A stretch of DNA of 64,000 nucleotides. Origin: Tamarix chinensis. Its lineage: Eukaryota > Streptophyta > Magnoliopsida > Caryophyllales > Tamaricaceae. Each line of letters begins with the position of its first letter. Within the stretch, counting starts at the first letter, position 1. The DNA lies in assembly GCA_030549775.1 (NCBI GenBank), contig CM060176.1, forward strand, positions 102,400,254 through 102,464,253, written 5' to 3'. The position numbers and the translations under genes were made by a program. A model generated the notes under the pieces. The model had not been told where the DNA came from and did not search any database. It worked only from the letters and a program-made list of their open reading frames with translations. Positions 48,985 to 62,549 of the stretch are shown one piece after another.

Positions 48985-49570
48985 GAAAGACTAATAACCA
49001 ATCAAACCATGATAATTGCCATCCAAGGTAACATAATCACCAAAATAGTGTGGATAATCACAACATAACATAAGATAATCACCATATAGGTATACATATA
49101 GTAACTATAAAGTTCCATCCGTATAACAATTATTTTCACCATTATTATTTATTATGCATGTTCTGCCATTGTCTTCTTTGTCTATCTGTTGCCGATGTAT
49201 TATTCTTGCATTTTAATAACTTGATAACAAATACAAATTATAATAAATGTAATAACAATACAAAGAAATATCGATAACCCATAAAGTGAATATAATCACC
49301 ATATAAGCATGGATAATCGCCACATTAAATGAGATAATCACCATCTAGGGTATACAAATAATAGTTAAAATTATTTTCATCACTATTCTCTATTATATAT
49401 GTTCGGCACCAGTTTTATTCTATTTTGTATTCTCAAATATATTCGCAATGAAAAAAATTAAAAATCACCTAAAATGCGAAATGTAATAATCACCTAAATG
49501 ATGCACAAAATCACTTTAGAATCCACCATAACCATAAAGGTATAAAATATAATCAATAATTAACCATATA
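48985..49570. repeat. Dispersed AATCACCA-type repeat field
   Basis: Dense copies of ATAATCACC(A) with ~15-30-bp spacing. One block, ATAATCACCATATAGGTAT, is identical to a block at 62570, next to the FAR1-related pseudogene. The same field recurs at 62550-62800. Confidence 0.75.
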
Positions 49571-50279
49571 AAATCATTAATGTACAAAAACTAAGAATAA
49601 TGAGCTCAATTTACAAATTAACTCATAACCAGTAAAAAAACATTGAAGTGCAATAAATACCTAGTGAACACATATCCCTTTCATAGAGGTCTACATAACT
49701 ATTTTCTTATTCTGTATATACAAAGTATTTTTTGTATCATTTTAAAAGAACATTAAAATTTAAAATGAATTTCAATTTAGGGAACTCTAATGCCTTGAAC
49801 TTTTCTTAACCCAAATTCCTAGATGATCAGTCTCCTAACCCCTTCCTTAACCTATAAACCATATTTGGACATCTTACCCTCACCTTTGTAACTTTATTAT
49901 TACCTTTCAACCCTTAAAATCCTTATTTTTTCAATTTAGCTAATTGACAGTCAACTAGAACTTACCTTCGATTGACCATCTAACAACGCTCCAAACTCTA
50001 TCATTTAGGGCATCATACGGTTGACCATACAACTTGTTCTAGTTGACTAGAGCTAGGCAATTTTCATCATTCTTGATTTTATTAATTTATTCTAACCTCA
50101 AATAAATTTCTATGCCCAACATTTTTATATAGTTGGGTTCCTAAAATAGTTCATCACCTTTCCCTAATTTTTTTATGATTTTTAGAAGTTGATTAATTAT
50201 TTTCCCCATTTTAAACTATTTATTGTACTTTCTATCTTACCTAAACCATTTTAAATCATTTTTAACTTTCTTAAATATG

Positions 50280-52994
50280 GGGGCTTCAAATTTTCGAGCT
50301 TCTAACACCCTATGATCAGATCTTATAGTGTCCTTAATCATTAAACCAATAATCTAACCACAATTACCTCAATTAACTTCCATCTACTCTTTCACACTCT
50401 CTTACCCATGCTAATCACTCCCATCACCCCTTGCCTGCAACCAACCTCCTATATGAATTCTCTCCCTCTCTCCCACCCATTTTTGACAACCATAAGTGGG
50501 GTATACCCTTGGTTGATCACTTTCAAAGTTAGCTAATTTTTTCCACTTCAAATTTAGTCTCTCCTCTCTCTTCATCTCTTATCTTTGGTTGTATTTTTTC
50601 TTGGCCTTCTGAGTAAAGCCCTCCATTCCTATTTTTTCCATTCTCTTTCATCTTCAACTTTTAAAATCTTAAAAATTATCTCTTTGGTACTTATTATAAG
50701 CAAAAGAGGATAACTTTCATTTATTGGAAAAGGATTAATCAAGCTCATTCCCAAGCCTATTTTCAAAAATATTAAGAGTTATTATCACATCCTTTAATTT
50801 TTATCTTCTCTTCTAAACCTTGATATTTTATCCCTGTCTAATTATTGTATTTTTATTTTAGGTGATTAGAGGGTGAAAGAAGAAGTGCATAAATACTAGA
50901 GTAGCTTTGGTAAGGAATATATAGCGCTAGATTAGGGTTTGTTGTGCCTATGTGCTAAATTTTATGATTTCCAAGTTTTGTGCTACAGTGCATGTGTACG
51001 TTTTACTTTTATTTATATGCATGTATTGCATAGTAAAAATATATGATTTTATGAGTTTTGTGATTTTATAAACAGTTGCCATATTTTGTGCCTTGCTAGA
51101 CTTTATCATAAAATCCCAAGAATAATAATATATTATGTCATATTTTTAAGTATATGGATGATTAGATTTGATTATGGTTAAGTATGGTGAATTTTGTAAT
51201 ATGTTGAGCTTACAAAATATGGGGGTTTTATACTTGGGGAAGGTATTGGTCTTATGGCCTTTGAGGTGTTATGGGTTGTTTTAATTTTAATAAATTATAT
51301 TTTTGAGATGTTAATAATGTAAGGATGGTTAGGTGTAGAATTAGTAAGATTTAGAGGCTTGTTGAAATTTGTAAAATATAGGGTAGCCTTGGACATAAGG
51401 GTAAATTTATCACCTTTTGATTTTTTATGAAAAGTAAGTATGTCATTGTGTTCCTTGAGGTCTTTAAAATAAATCTAATATATATAATATGTTAGGATTT
51501 GGTGAGAATGGATTAAGTTATGAAGATAATAAAATTTGAGATGTTTAGGTAAACTAAAGATTTTTTGTCCTCTTAGATTAAATCTTTAATTTTGGTGATG
51601 TATAAGTATTTTATGGACCAAAATATGATAACTATGAATTGTTAAGTATATTAATAATTTATGAATATCATAACGTATAATTTTATGAGAAGTGACTTAA
51701 TTTAGGAATAGTAACTAAAAGGGTAGTGTTAGTATTTTATGTGTGAAATATTGGAGTTAGGGAGTGATTTTTAGATATGGTGTTTCTAACAATATATTTT
51801 GCTAGCGTGTTGAATTTGGTGAGTTAGAAAGCCTTATAACTAGAGTTGTGGCATACTTGTGAAATTAGGATTTATAAGGGTATTATGGTATTTTAACTAG
51901 TGAAATGTTCCTTTATGTATTTAATAATTATTCCTGTAGTATCTTCAATGTGTATTAGTGATGCATTCTAATTTTTGGATATTATCAATTGTTGGAATAA
52001 ATTTATAATAACTGGAGATCTCCAATCAAATGATAAGTAGTTTACCTCATAATAAGCCAATGATAATAAAAGTGGAAGCACAATGACTAAAGTAACTCAA
52101 GAGCACAAATCTTATATGTTAAGTGTTGATTGTGGTACTAATAAGACATTAATATTTAAAATGAAAGAACACATGAGATAGGACTATGCACTTTAAATTT
52201 TTTAAATTATATTACCTAATCCTAATGGAACAAGATGAACCTATTTTACTCTATCTGACTGATTCACTAACTTATAGTGCTATGCATACTTAAGGACTAG
52301 AAGTTAAATAGTGGTCTGGACATATTTTACTCTGGATGTGAGAGTATTGATAAGGTTAACTATCTTTCTCCCATCTACGAGGGAAAAGGGAGAGTATTTT
52401 TACTATAAATTCATTGACCTCAATGTGTTAATGAAATGGGTTCATTGATCACCTAATTATAGATATTTAATTTGGCTCCATCTTAGGTATTTTCCATTCT
52501 TGAGTAGTTTGCTTGTATAATTTACTCTCACTATGATATTTTATATTGCATGTCTTATCTCAATGATATATATTTGTTACCTTACTCAATATACAAGTAT
52601 TGATCACCCTTTTTATGGGTATTTCTCATTAATACAAGTAGATACTGCCTTATTTGTAGGTATATATTGATTCAATGCTATTGTTGAGCTTACCTACAGT
52701 GAAAGTTTTATGAGTTGATTCAAGAGTATAGTTATCCAAATATCTGCGTGTGTGTGGAATTTTAGTCATCTATTTTATATCATATGTTCTCAATCTTCTC
52801 TATTTTGTAACCTTCTATTATAATGGTATTGAGTGTTTCCTACACCTAGTCTCTAAGTACAACTTTACTTTTTACCTTGCACCCGACAAAGAGAGTGTCT
52901 GTTCTTTGTTAGATGTAACGTAATATCTATTATTTTGTTATTAACACTTCCATAAAATAAAATAAAAGTTAGTAGTAAAATTTGGTGTGTTATA
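50280..52994 (-). mobile_element. Reverse-oriented LTR of the long family (left limit uncertain)
   Basis: The right end AGTAGTAAAATTTGGTGTGTTATA (to 52994) is the complement of the family's LTR start. 52590-52650 has the reverse conserved zone (ATTGATCACCCTTTTTATGGG). The pyrimidine-rich part and the AGGTGATT...TTAGGGTTT stretch (50861-50940) are positioned as in the LTR at 56449. I could not find the left terminus; it probably lies between 49880 and 50300. Confidence 0.65.
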
Positions 52995-54733
52995 AAATCC
53001 AATTGATTGGTATAACAAAAGCAATCAATTGCTAAATTGTATGTTTGTTTTGGTGGTTCTAATGAACCAATCAACTGGTATGCCAAAACTAGTCAATTAT
53101 TTGTACTGAAACTCACAATATCTGTTTTGATTTTAACTCAAATATCTTTAAATCCTTCACCTATCCTTACTAATCTATTATAATTTGATTATATATGATT
53201 TTTAGAGAGTTTTAAACTCTGATTAGGAGCCCTTTCATATTAAAATTAGCTCAACATGATCCCTAACCCATAAAGTGTATTTCCCTACCTTTCCCTTGAT
53301 TTACTCCTTATCGCCTATCATAATCTCACTTATCTCCTTGATTGCATCGTGCATGCCTCTTAGCTTGCCATTATCCCATTTTTGTCCCTTTTCCTAATGT
53401 ATCATGGATCTTCTTACACCTTTTCTCCACGCTACTACTTTTAGCCACGCTACTATGCAATTTTTCTCATAAAGCTCAAATGTGATTTATCCTTCTTATT
53501 TCCTTGTCTCCTTAGCTCAGCCAAACCTTCCTTTTTTCTTTCTAATTTTCACTCTCATGATTCCTTTTAGCATACACTTGAAGTCTTCAACCTTCTCCCT
53601 TAGCCTTATAGAGAAAACTTTAGGTGTCATCTATTATTTCCCCTCCTCCTTCTTGACCGAGCACCCTATTCCTCTTCCTTATTTTTTCCTTTCTAGTTTC
53701 CAACTTCCTAATATCACTTTGTTTAACCCCTTAGTGCTTCTTAATAAACAAAAGATTAATGTTAGGTGTAGTGAAGGAAATCATTGTTCTTAAGATCTTT
53801 TCCTCCAAGAGAAGGGTTGTTCTCCCTCTTCTTACTCTATTCTTTTTTTTTATTTTTGTTTTTAACTTCAATATTTTTTTAATTGTTTTATCCTAGATTC
53901 TTGATAGGAGATTAAGGTTCCAAGGTATTGGAATGGTTTATGATTGGTCTTCCTTGCTTGAAGACATTGCTTAGGGTAAATATGGCTTGATCTTGTAGGT
54001 TATATTTTGGCTTGAAAAGTTTTGAATTATATTTTTCATAGTAGAACTAGTCAACTAGTATAGGGCAAAACCAATTAAATAGTTTACTAGTTAACTAGTT
54101 TTGACCTACTTGTCAACTAGTTCATTGAAATTTTGTAGGTTGGTTTAGTGTAGCACCATTGGTCTCACCAACCAATTGATTTTCCTATACTAATCAATTG
54201 GTTTACCTATTTTTTGTTGTTTTTTCTCAGTTTGTTTTTCAGACCAATTTATTGATTTGTAGGACTAGTCAACTATTTGTTTGGAACCTTTGTGAATTGT
54301 TTAAGGGTTAATACTTAGTATTGATTTATTTTTTTGGCTTTATATCTCCTAAAATAATTTTTAAAATGGAAATAATTGGCTTAAGTGAGGATGTATGGTA
54401 TAAGATTGAGTGTTCATCTTGAATAAGATATTCATAATTAAAGTGGAAGATAGTGAAATTATATGCTAACTACCTTTTGTGTATCAACTAGTGGTTTTAG
54501 TCCATCTTAGTATATAGAGTTGTAATGACTATCTATACTAGGTTAACTGGTGATTTTGATCCACCTTATTATTTGAGTTATGTTGACTATCTATATTAGG
54601 TCTGTTGGTGATTTTTCTCCACCTTATTTGTTAAGTTGTGTTGGTTATCTATATTGGATAAGCTAGTAGTTTTAATCCACCTTATTATTTGAGTTTTTTT
54701 GGTTATCTATATTAGGTTAGTAGATGATTTTAA

Positions 54734-55896
54734 TAGCTTTAAAAATTAGACTGAACTAGCCAATCATACCAATGAACCGGTTACCAAGTGTCCTTTTTAG
54801 TCCAAGTAGAGTATTTAACCAGTTATGCATGTTGCCCAATAAAAACTATTAGAACCAGTTGGATTTTCCAAAAAGCTGAAAATCGGCCTTTTTTCAAAAA
54901 TCCACTCCAATCAATGTCTTCTTCTACTTTATTCTTCTTTATCGAGGCACATTTTAAAAACCCACTGGAACTACCTTTGTTGCACACATATCATGCTAAA
55001 AAAGATGGCGGTCGAGTGAACGCCACAATTATTTGTAGCTATTTCAAGACATAAATGAAGACAATACAATCACCAAGAAAAGTTAGAAAACTTTTGAATA
55101 TTAGGAGGGTGAAGGAGTTTGGGGTTGTGGTTTGGGTAGGAGATGTGAGGTTTCATATATAAGAATAGGGAAATAAATTTCAATTTGCAAAGAGGGAGGA
55201 TGATGAGGTAAGGATAGAAATTGATTTGGGTTGTAGGATATGAAATCCAATAATAAAAAATATATTTTAGATTTCTTAGAGAGAGAAGGGAGTTGGGAAG
55301 CCACACATCAAATGTGAAAATGGAAAATGTTACCAAAAAAATATGATTATATACTAGGTTATGGTTTGATTGGGCTTAGGCTTACCTTGGATTAGCTTGG
55401 CTAGGGTTGAAGTTAATTGATTATATTATGTTAACAATATCATACTTATTTTAAGGATAATAATATCATACTCATTTTCAAGGATATTAATAACATACAT
55501 ATTTTAAAGATAATTTTAAGAATAAATTTTATTTAGGTACTTTTAATATTTATCTTAGTATTTTTTAAATAATTTTTTTCTATAATTTAAATCAAATACC
55601 TTCACATTTAAAATTATTTTCACATGAATAATTAATGGGTACCTATATGGAATTAGAAAAATAATTTATTTTATTAATTAGGTACAAAATAATAATTAAA
55701 TATAAGCTAACTAAGCAGACTTATAGAAATAAATTTTAAAATTGATATGCTATATTATATTTAAATTTATTTTTTTTATATACTTATAAAACTAATTAAA
55801 CCACTACTTGAACACATTCAAACTACTGGTTCGACTAATAAACTACTAAACCCATCATAAGACTAGTTTTAATGACCGATCTGATTTTTAAAACTA
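54734..55896. mobile_element. DNA element with ~20-bp terminal inverted repeats (1,163 bp)
   Basis: Left end TAGCTTTAAAAATTAGACTG; right end, read inward, TAGTTTTAAAAATCAGATCG: 16 of 20 positions match. It interrupts the LTR's own ~60-bp repeat array, which defines the insertion. The flanks are TGATTTTAA and TGATGGTTT, so the target duplication is decayed or unclear and the superfamily is left open. No transposase; open frames inside are short and low-complexity. Confidence 0.75.
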
Positions 55897-56448
55897 TGAT
55901 GGTTTTCAACCATCTTATCTTTTGAGTTGTGTTGGCTATATATATTGGGCGAGTTGGTGGTTTTAGTCTACCTTATCTGTTGAGTAATGTTGGCTATCTA
56001 TATTGGGTCATCTAGTAATTTTAATCCGCCTTTGATTGGGATGCGCTAACTATATATATTAGGTTAGTTGGTGGTAGATGATACACCCTTATTTGAGTTG
56101 TGTTGGTTGTCTATATTGAGTCACTTGGTAGTAGCCATATCACCCATGTGATTTGTTGTCTTATTCTAATTATTTATATTAGATTAACTAGTGGTAACTA
56201 GTCCACTTATCTAAGTATGAGAATGATATGGGAATAATATGAGGTGTGCGATGAATATGGATTTTGAAAAACATGAGTATGAATGGGGTTATTCTATGAG
56301 TTGATTATGAGTAATATGTGATAGCATGTCTACATGTATTGCATGTTTTACTATTTTTTATACCATACCCTATGTGTTACATATTGCCGCTTTGGGGAAT
56401 GACTTGTTTACTTAATATATCGTGTGTATTGATACTACAATTTGTAGG

Positions 56449-59316
56449 TATAATATCCCAAATTTAACCCAACCTAATCCTGAGTGGTTCATATTTTTTA
56501 ATTTTATCCTAATTATTTAATCATAAATCTAACTCAACTTTAATCCTAAACCTAACCTTCTTTCCCTTCTTTTTTTTTCTTTTCCCCTTATATACTATTC
56601 TTTCCTTTTTCCCTTCCCTTGTTCTCTTCTTTCCTTCCTGTGTGACTTCCCCTGCTAACTAAGTGTTTCTCAGTTTGGTTAATCAAACCAAACCTTTCCA
56701 ACTATTATAAAGATTACACTCCACCATCATCACCTTACCTAGGTAAAAAAAATAAAAAATTTACGCCGTCCATGCCCTATAAATTTGTGCCACACTACTC
56801 CACCATTGCACGCTTCACTCCTCAGCTTCTTTCTCACTCCATCCATTCACACGCCATCTACCACTATAAATACCCCTTCTCCCTCTCTCCTTACTTCATT
56901 TTATTCTCCACCAAACTCATCCTTGATTCCATCTCTGTATTCCTAACTTTTGTATGCATCATCCAATTGATTTTTACCATTTTTGTGTAGTAATCTCAAC
57001 ATAACTTGATGCACCTCACACTGCACCACCATAATTTATGCAAAAACTTCATGTTGCACCCTTTTGGAGAGTCAAAAGCACACATAGCCACCCTATTCCA
57101 GTCCCCCATCCTCAGTCTCTTCATGCAGCAGCAACATCCCTAAAACTACCCAACCTTCATGTAGCCTTCCTTCTCTAGCAAACATACCTTACATAGCCTA
57201 CCACTGCCCAATGTGAGGTGCTTACATTACTCAACCTCCCTAGTGTGAGATACACATGATCTCACCTCCTACCTACATAAGAGACTCACACAATTCAGCC
57301 TCATTTTCACCACACCTTCATGTAGCTTTGAGCCTTTTCTTTTGCTTCAGTTCTTGATCTTTTCCAACCTCCTTTTCCTTTTTTTCCCTAAATTCTAACC
57401 ATGGGGTTTCCTTAATTTTAGGTGATTTTTTGGTGGTCTTGGAGAAGGAGAGTTAGGGTTATACTTGCTTAGAGACTAGTGACATTTAGGTAAGGATATT
57501 AGGTCATAGTTTAGGGTTTTGGTGCTATGCATAGATTTTTATGTAATATTATGCTTAGTATTATTATATTTCATAAATCATGTTATCGATGTCATTTTAT
57601 GATATTTTTTGTATTATGTTGTGGATAATTGAGTATTATGCGAAAACATGCATTCATGTGTATCGCTTGGTTAAGTTTTGTTTTATAAATTGAGTATATT
57701 GGCACAATCCACTGTCTTATCTGGGTTACGATGAATAACTTGTAAATATGGTTAAGTATGATCATGATAATATATATTGGAGGTTGAAAGTTGATAATCT
57801 CGAGACTCGTAGAATATTTGTGAAAGTTTGGGTGTTTCGGCTATCTTCATAGTATTTAGGTCATTTCATAATATTCTATAAAATAAGTATGGTATAATAA
57901 TCATTAAGGATTTTATAATTTATTTCATGAGTAATACGATCAAATTGAGGTTGATTAGGACATAAGTTATCTAAAACAGACTTTGAGGCATTTAAGTAAG
58001 ATAAGGGTAGTTTGGTCAATATGGGTTAAATATTGGTTTAAAAATATTCTAAGTATGATATGTGAAATACTTGGGGTAATTATGAGTAACATAAGTCTAA
58101 TAAAATAATAAAATAGCTTAAATTGGGAATAATAACCCTAAAGGTAGATTTATTATCGCATATATAAGACGTTAGAGTTAGATCTTGATTTTCAAATATG
58201 TCATCGATAATGATATGTTAGGATGGTACTAAATGTGGTGGGTTTGATGAGTCTTATAGAAGAATTTAATCGTATTTTGCAAAATAGGATTTCATAGGGG
58301 ATTTGTGACCATTATTCTTAGGGAAAGACCTAAATCACATACGATTGTGTTTTATGTTCTGTGCATATTTATGTTAATTATACATAATAATATCGAGATA
58401 ACTAGTAGTCTAATAAGACATTAATACTTAAAGTAAAAGATCACGTGAGTTAGGATCGAGTTGTATATGCTCGTTCTACTAGATGAGAATAGTATCCAAA
58501 AGTATTTTCCCCTAAGAGATATATATGTCTGTTCCACCGGACAAAAATAGTAGCTACGAGCATTTTGCCAAGGGATTTTTACTAGTTCGTTCCACCAGCT
58601 TAATAATAATGGCCGGATACATTTTTATCCTATAAGGTATTTGAGTTTGTTATATCAGATTAAGAATTCTGGGATCCCTAAGCTTAACGTAACTCGGTAA
58701 ATAGATTGTATGTATACCTAATAATGAAAATTCGGTTCGGTTCTTCCCTTACATCACCTCATGTTTAATCAATGTGTATGATTAGTCTTTCCATGTGACC
58801 TTATATGTTGTATATGCCTTTACTATGACTGTATAGTTAACTTACTCAATACGTAGCATACTGACCATCCTTTTTATGGTTGTTGTTCATTTCTACGAGT
58901 AGATGACCCATATTATGTTGTGTAGGTCACTAAGGACTTTCTTTCACTTCTTGGGATGAACTACCTATGGAGGAGTGATTTTTTATGTCTTGGGGTTGGG
59001 CATAGAGTAAACATTATATGGCAAATAGTTTTTGTTCGAATACCTTTTGGACTCTTAGTTCCATTAGATCCTCTTTTGCTGTATTTTATTTATTTTGTAC
59101 TCAGAGTTAATCTCTAAATGCTTAGGTTAGTTTTATGAAAATTTCTTTGATTATATGGTTATGTCATTTTAAGTTCCAAGAGTTTTTCCTTGTATTCGAT
59201 GTAAGAATGGTATGGTAAACCAGTCTTACATCGAGTACAGTGGTAACACCCAATTATCTTGATATTATGTTTCCACTAAATTAAAAAATTTTAGTAGTAA
59301 ATTTTGGGGTATTGTA
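56449..59316 (-). mobile_element. Solo LTR (2,868 bp) nested in another LTR, TSD GTAGG
   Basis: Left end TATAATATCCCAAATTTA, right end AAATTTTGGGGTATTGTA. These are the inverted ends of the long LTR family with TG/CA decayed to TA. Perfect pentamers GTAGG flank it (56444-56448 and 59317-59321). It includes the reverse GTAC-site zone (58847 ACTGACCATCC) and short ~60-bp repeats at 58460-58680. It is shorter than its sister copies, mainly because the minisatellites are contracted. No coding. Confidence 0.93.
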
Positions 59317-60546
59317 GTAGGTTACCTATTTTAAGTGTTGGTTGATGATGATAATACATTGTTGATGTGTCGGGGTAGAAGTGATGTGTGTAAGATGATA
59401 CTTAGAGTAGGAGTTATCCGATGGTGTTCATGGATTCTTTTGTGATTCATTTATTTTGGATCTTATGCTCCATTTTATAGCCTTTTGATGTTTTTTAGGA
59501 GTTTTTCTACTCAACAATTATTTTATTATATAATTTAATCTTCCATTCATTATCTCTATTTTGTGTCATGTTTGTGAACTTTTTTAGCCTTACCTTTAGC
59601 ATTAGATTGGTGTGTAGCAACTGAACCTGTGCTAGGAGTGGCAACAACATCTTTTTTTTTAGTTTTTCCTTTTGCAAATCTAGTGTTGTAGACAAAATCT
59701 TTTGACTCAAAAATTTGGGGTGTTACACTTTAACTACATTACTCTTCATCATCTCTTTGACACTTTTCAGTTGAATATTTCTTTAACCTTTTGCCTTAGA
59801 TCTAGAAGGATTCATATTGACATTCACTTCTCCACCAAAAATGTCATCATCAAATGAAATTCCAACTCCATGCTCATTCAAAACCAAATCACTCAAGCCC
59901 TTACAAGCATTTCCTACAGTTTCCTAGAAGTAGCATTACAATCATTGGGTGAAATAATAGATATAAACTTCCTAATCAATTGAACTCTTCATGTAGAAGA
60001 ACATACAACATTTCCTAAAGGAGATGAATCAATATCAAATTTCCTATTCCTTTACTAAAATGTTTTGACCATCTATTCAAAATATAATTATTATGTTTCT
60101 TCACAATAGAACTAATATTCTAAATACGCAAGCAATGGTAACACATAATTCTAACCTCTTACCACATATTGCAAGTGCATAAAACTTCAGCAAATGATAA
60201 CTAAACTCCACTACATGATGGAAAACATCAATTATCATCCTCCAAACATAAAATTTATTTAACCCATCAAAAGAATCAATTATTTCTTGATGATATGTTA
60301 CACACTTTTTAAATTAATCAAAAAGTACATATATCTCACAAGTATATACATGTCTAACATGTGACAACATCTGCAAATTATCTAAGGCCATCTCTACATC
60401 ACCTTCCTAAACTAGAACTTTTAATGTTATTAAAATTAGGATCCAAGTTGTAGTATGATCCTAAGATCCAAAAGTACCAAATCAATCCATATTGCAAGTA
60501 GAATCGCTAATATAGCAGGATTGATCATGGTCGATGGGGATACGAT

Positions 60547-60863
60547 TAGGGTTATAAATTAGCTAAGCCAGTTCAATATTTAGCTCAATTAAACTGGTTA
60601 AAAGTTCAATTTAACTCGTTCATTTAATTAAGTGATGCAAGCATAATCCTCGATTTTAGGCTTATTTATTAAACGAGTCGATCTTAAGCCTAATAAAGGA
60701 AGGCTCGATTTATTTTATGACTTTGGCTTATGAGCTCAGCTTGGCTCGACTTCTTTGTTTAATTAAATGAGCCAAGCTCAAGCCTTATTTTAAGCTCATT
60801 TAGTTAAATCAGCCGAGCCTAATCCCAAGGGTGTTCAGCTTGATTCGACTCATTTACATCCCT
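60547..60863. mobile_element. Old hAT-type MITE, same family as 24226-24551
   Basis: Starts TAGGGTTATAAATTAGC and ends CATTTACATCCCT. The interior matches the MITE at 24226 throughout (GAGCC...TTTAGTTAAAT...GAGCC blocks) but with many C-to-T and G-to-A type differences. Flanks GATACGAT and GATCGTGAT are only loosely alike. It lies within the interrupted FRS pseudogene. Confidence 0.75.
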
Positions 60864-60869
60864 GATCGT

Positions 60870-61690
60870 GATCCTGAAATCGATCATATTGATTCCAACC
60901 AAACACTACTTTCTAAACTTGGAGGACATCATGATCGGAGTAGGATTGGTCGGGATCAAATTAGGATCAGTCAGGACTGGCTGTAGGATCTGTCGATTCT
61001 ATCCAAACACCATTTTATCTTTAAAAATAATAAATGAGAATTTTATATTAAATAGTTTTCGCTTGAAGACTATTTTGAGTTTCATTCACATCCCTTTCAT
61101 TCATCCTGTAAACCTCTATACTAGTCGTTCTCTTTTCTATCATCAATTCACTCTTCCTCCCAAAATCAAATACGTGTGTTCGTCTTGGGAAGATGAGAAA
61201 TGGCAACGAACATTGATCTATAATAATCTAATGACAACATCGAAATCTAACAATCTAACAATGATTGTGCAACAAATTCCAACAATCCAACATTAGTAGC
61301 ATCCACAAATTTCATTTTTTCCTTCTTAATTTTGAACTAGGTATTTTCATTTAAGTTCCAAGATTACACAATAAATTAATAGTTTTATTTAGTATTTTAG
61401 GATGAATGTTTACCGTAGTAGTTATAATTCTAATTCATGAGCTTTGTGCTTTGCTCTGACGAGTTCCAGCTCATGTTATGCATTTAATTTTGATATGTTG
61501 CTCCATGATTTTTATTTATTTATTAAGAGTAGTTCTTGATTGGCATATGATTTTATGTTGAACTCAATTATTTAACTATTTGAAAGCTTAACTTATAGTT
61601 GTTAGTGTTATTTAACTTCAAGTGTGAATAATTTATAGCATACAAGTCTTATGAGATAATTTTTTTTGCCTTATTTTTATAAGATCTTAC
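60870..61690. other. Spacer inside the FRS pseudogene, nothing recognised
   Basis: Includes a 142-codon open frame (60868-61296) that uses the MITE edge and has no recognisable domain. I regard it as chance. The missing middle of the FRS gene should have been here. Confidence 0.4.
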
Positions 61691-62549
61691 AATCTTACGA
61701 TTTGATTCTACATGCCCCACGTACCACAAGAAGATTTAAATAACCTAAAAAACATTTAACAAAAAACCACACCCAAATATAATATTATTGCAATGGTGCC
61801 AACAAATGAATAACAACTCATATCATATTTGTTAGTCCTAAACGTTGTGTCATGAACCAGTAGTTCACCATATAACTCATGATCTTCCTTTATTCTTTTG
61901 TCCCTCCAAAAGAAACTACAAAGCTTACCATAATCGACGACTTTAAAATCAAAGTAAAAAGCTTCTTCATTCCCTTCTTTTGTTTTACAATGTATTTGAG
62001 TTAGAATCTTGAAAACTCTTGATAGTAAATAAAAATATTTTTTGGACACATCCCTATCAGTAAAACCAACACAAGGAGTACCACATGCCTCTTTTCTCAA
62101 TACCCTCACCGAATAAAAACTCTTATGCCATTTTCCTTCATATTTTTAATGAATTGCAATAGATCATCTCTAACTTATCCATGTGACTACAACTTATGCG
62201 CTCTTTTGTGTATCACACAACAAACGGGTGTGTTGTTCTATTACATGATGCGTAACAATCCGTACGCCTTCACTAACAGAGAAAGGGACCATATCTTGGT
62301 AGCTAGTATGAGCAATTCTTCTTGTGTAAGACCTACATCATTTCTCTCTAAAAAAATTATTTCCAGCTTTCAAACAAACATATTATTTCACAAATAAACC
62401 ACCATAAGCCATAGTTCTTTGTTGGTGAATCCTTATACAAAAACCATTACGATAAGCAAAATCATTAAATAATTTAAAAGCTTCATTTCACAATGAACAG
62501 ATAATCCAAATATGCCTAGAGTTTCGGCCTCTTTTGCCCAGACCGCAAA

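Larger units (their letters stand above)
53000..59727 (-). mobile_element. Reverse-oriented LTR interrupted by two nested insertions
   Basis: The right end CAAAAATTTGGGGTGTTACA (to 59727) is a well-preserved complement of TGTAACACCCC. Its interior shows repeats of CTATATTAGGTTAGTTGGTGATTTTAATCCACC at 54490-54730, resumed at 55900-56190 beyond a nested element. The conserved TACTTAATA...TATTGATAC zone (56410) is cut by the solo LTR at 56449-59316. The left limit is not visible and may abut the LTR ending at 52994. It inserted at the very end of the FAR1-related pseudogene. Confidence 0.65.
59735..62515 (-). pseudogene. FAR1-RELATED SEQUENCE (FRS-type, MULE-derived) pseudogene
   Basis: Minus strand, in family order. 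FAR1 N-terminal domain pieces (NEAFKLFNDFAYRNGF near 62470; SHG...DDLLQFIKNMKENGIR near 62160). Then an open 117-codon part (62109-61756) with VLRKEACGTPCVGFTDRD, KVVDYGKLCSFFWRDKR and VHDTTFRTNKYDM, the start of the transposase core. Then, after a gap of foreign sequence, C-terminal pieces (VTIACVFRI, and NPSRSKAKG with QLKSVKEMMK, ending about 59735). Most of the DDE core is missing and stops and frameshifts are many. FRS proteins are DNA-binding regulators derived from MULE transposase. This copy is dead. Confidence 0.85.

Noticed and set aside
54788..55336. Open frames of about 88 codons inside the TIR element
   Set aside because: Low-complexity and without transposase motifs.
60868..61296. 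142-codon plus-strand open frame
   Set aside because: Starts at the edge of a MITE, has no domain, and occupies the gap of a pseudogene read on the other strand.
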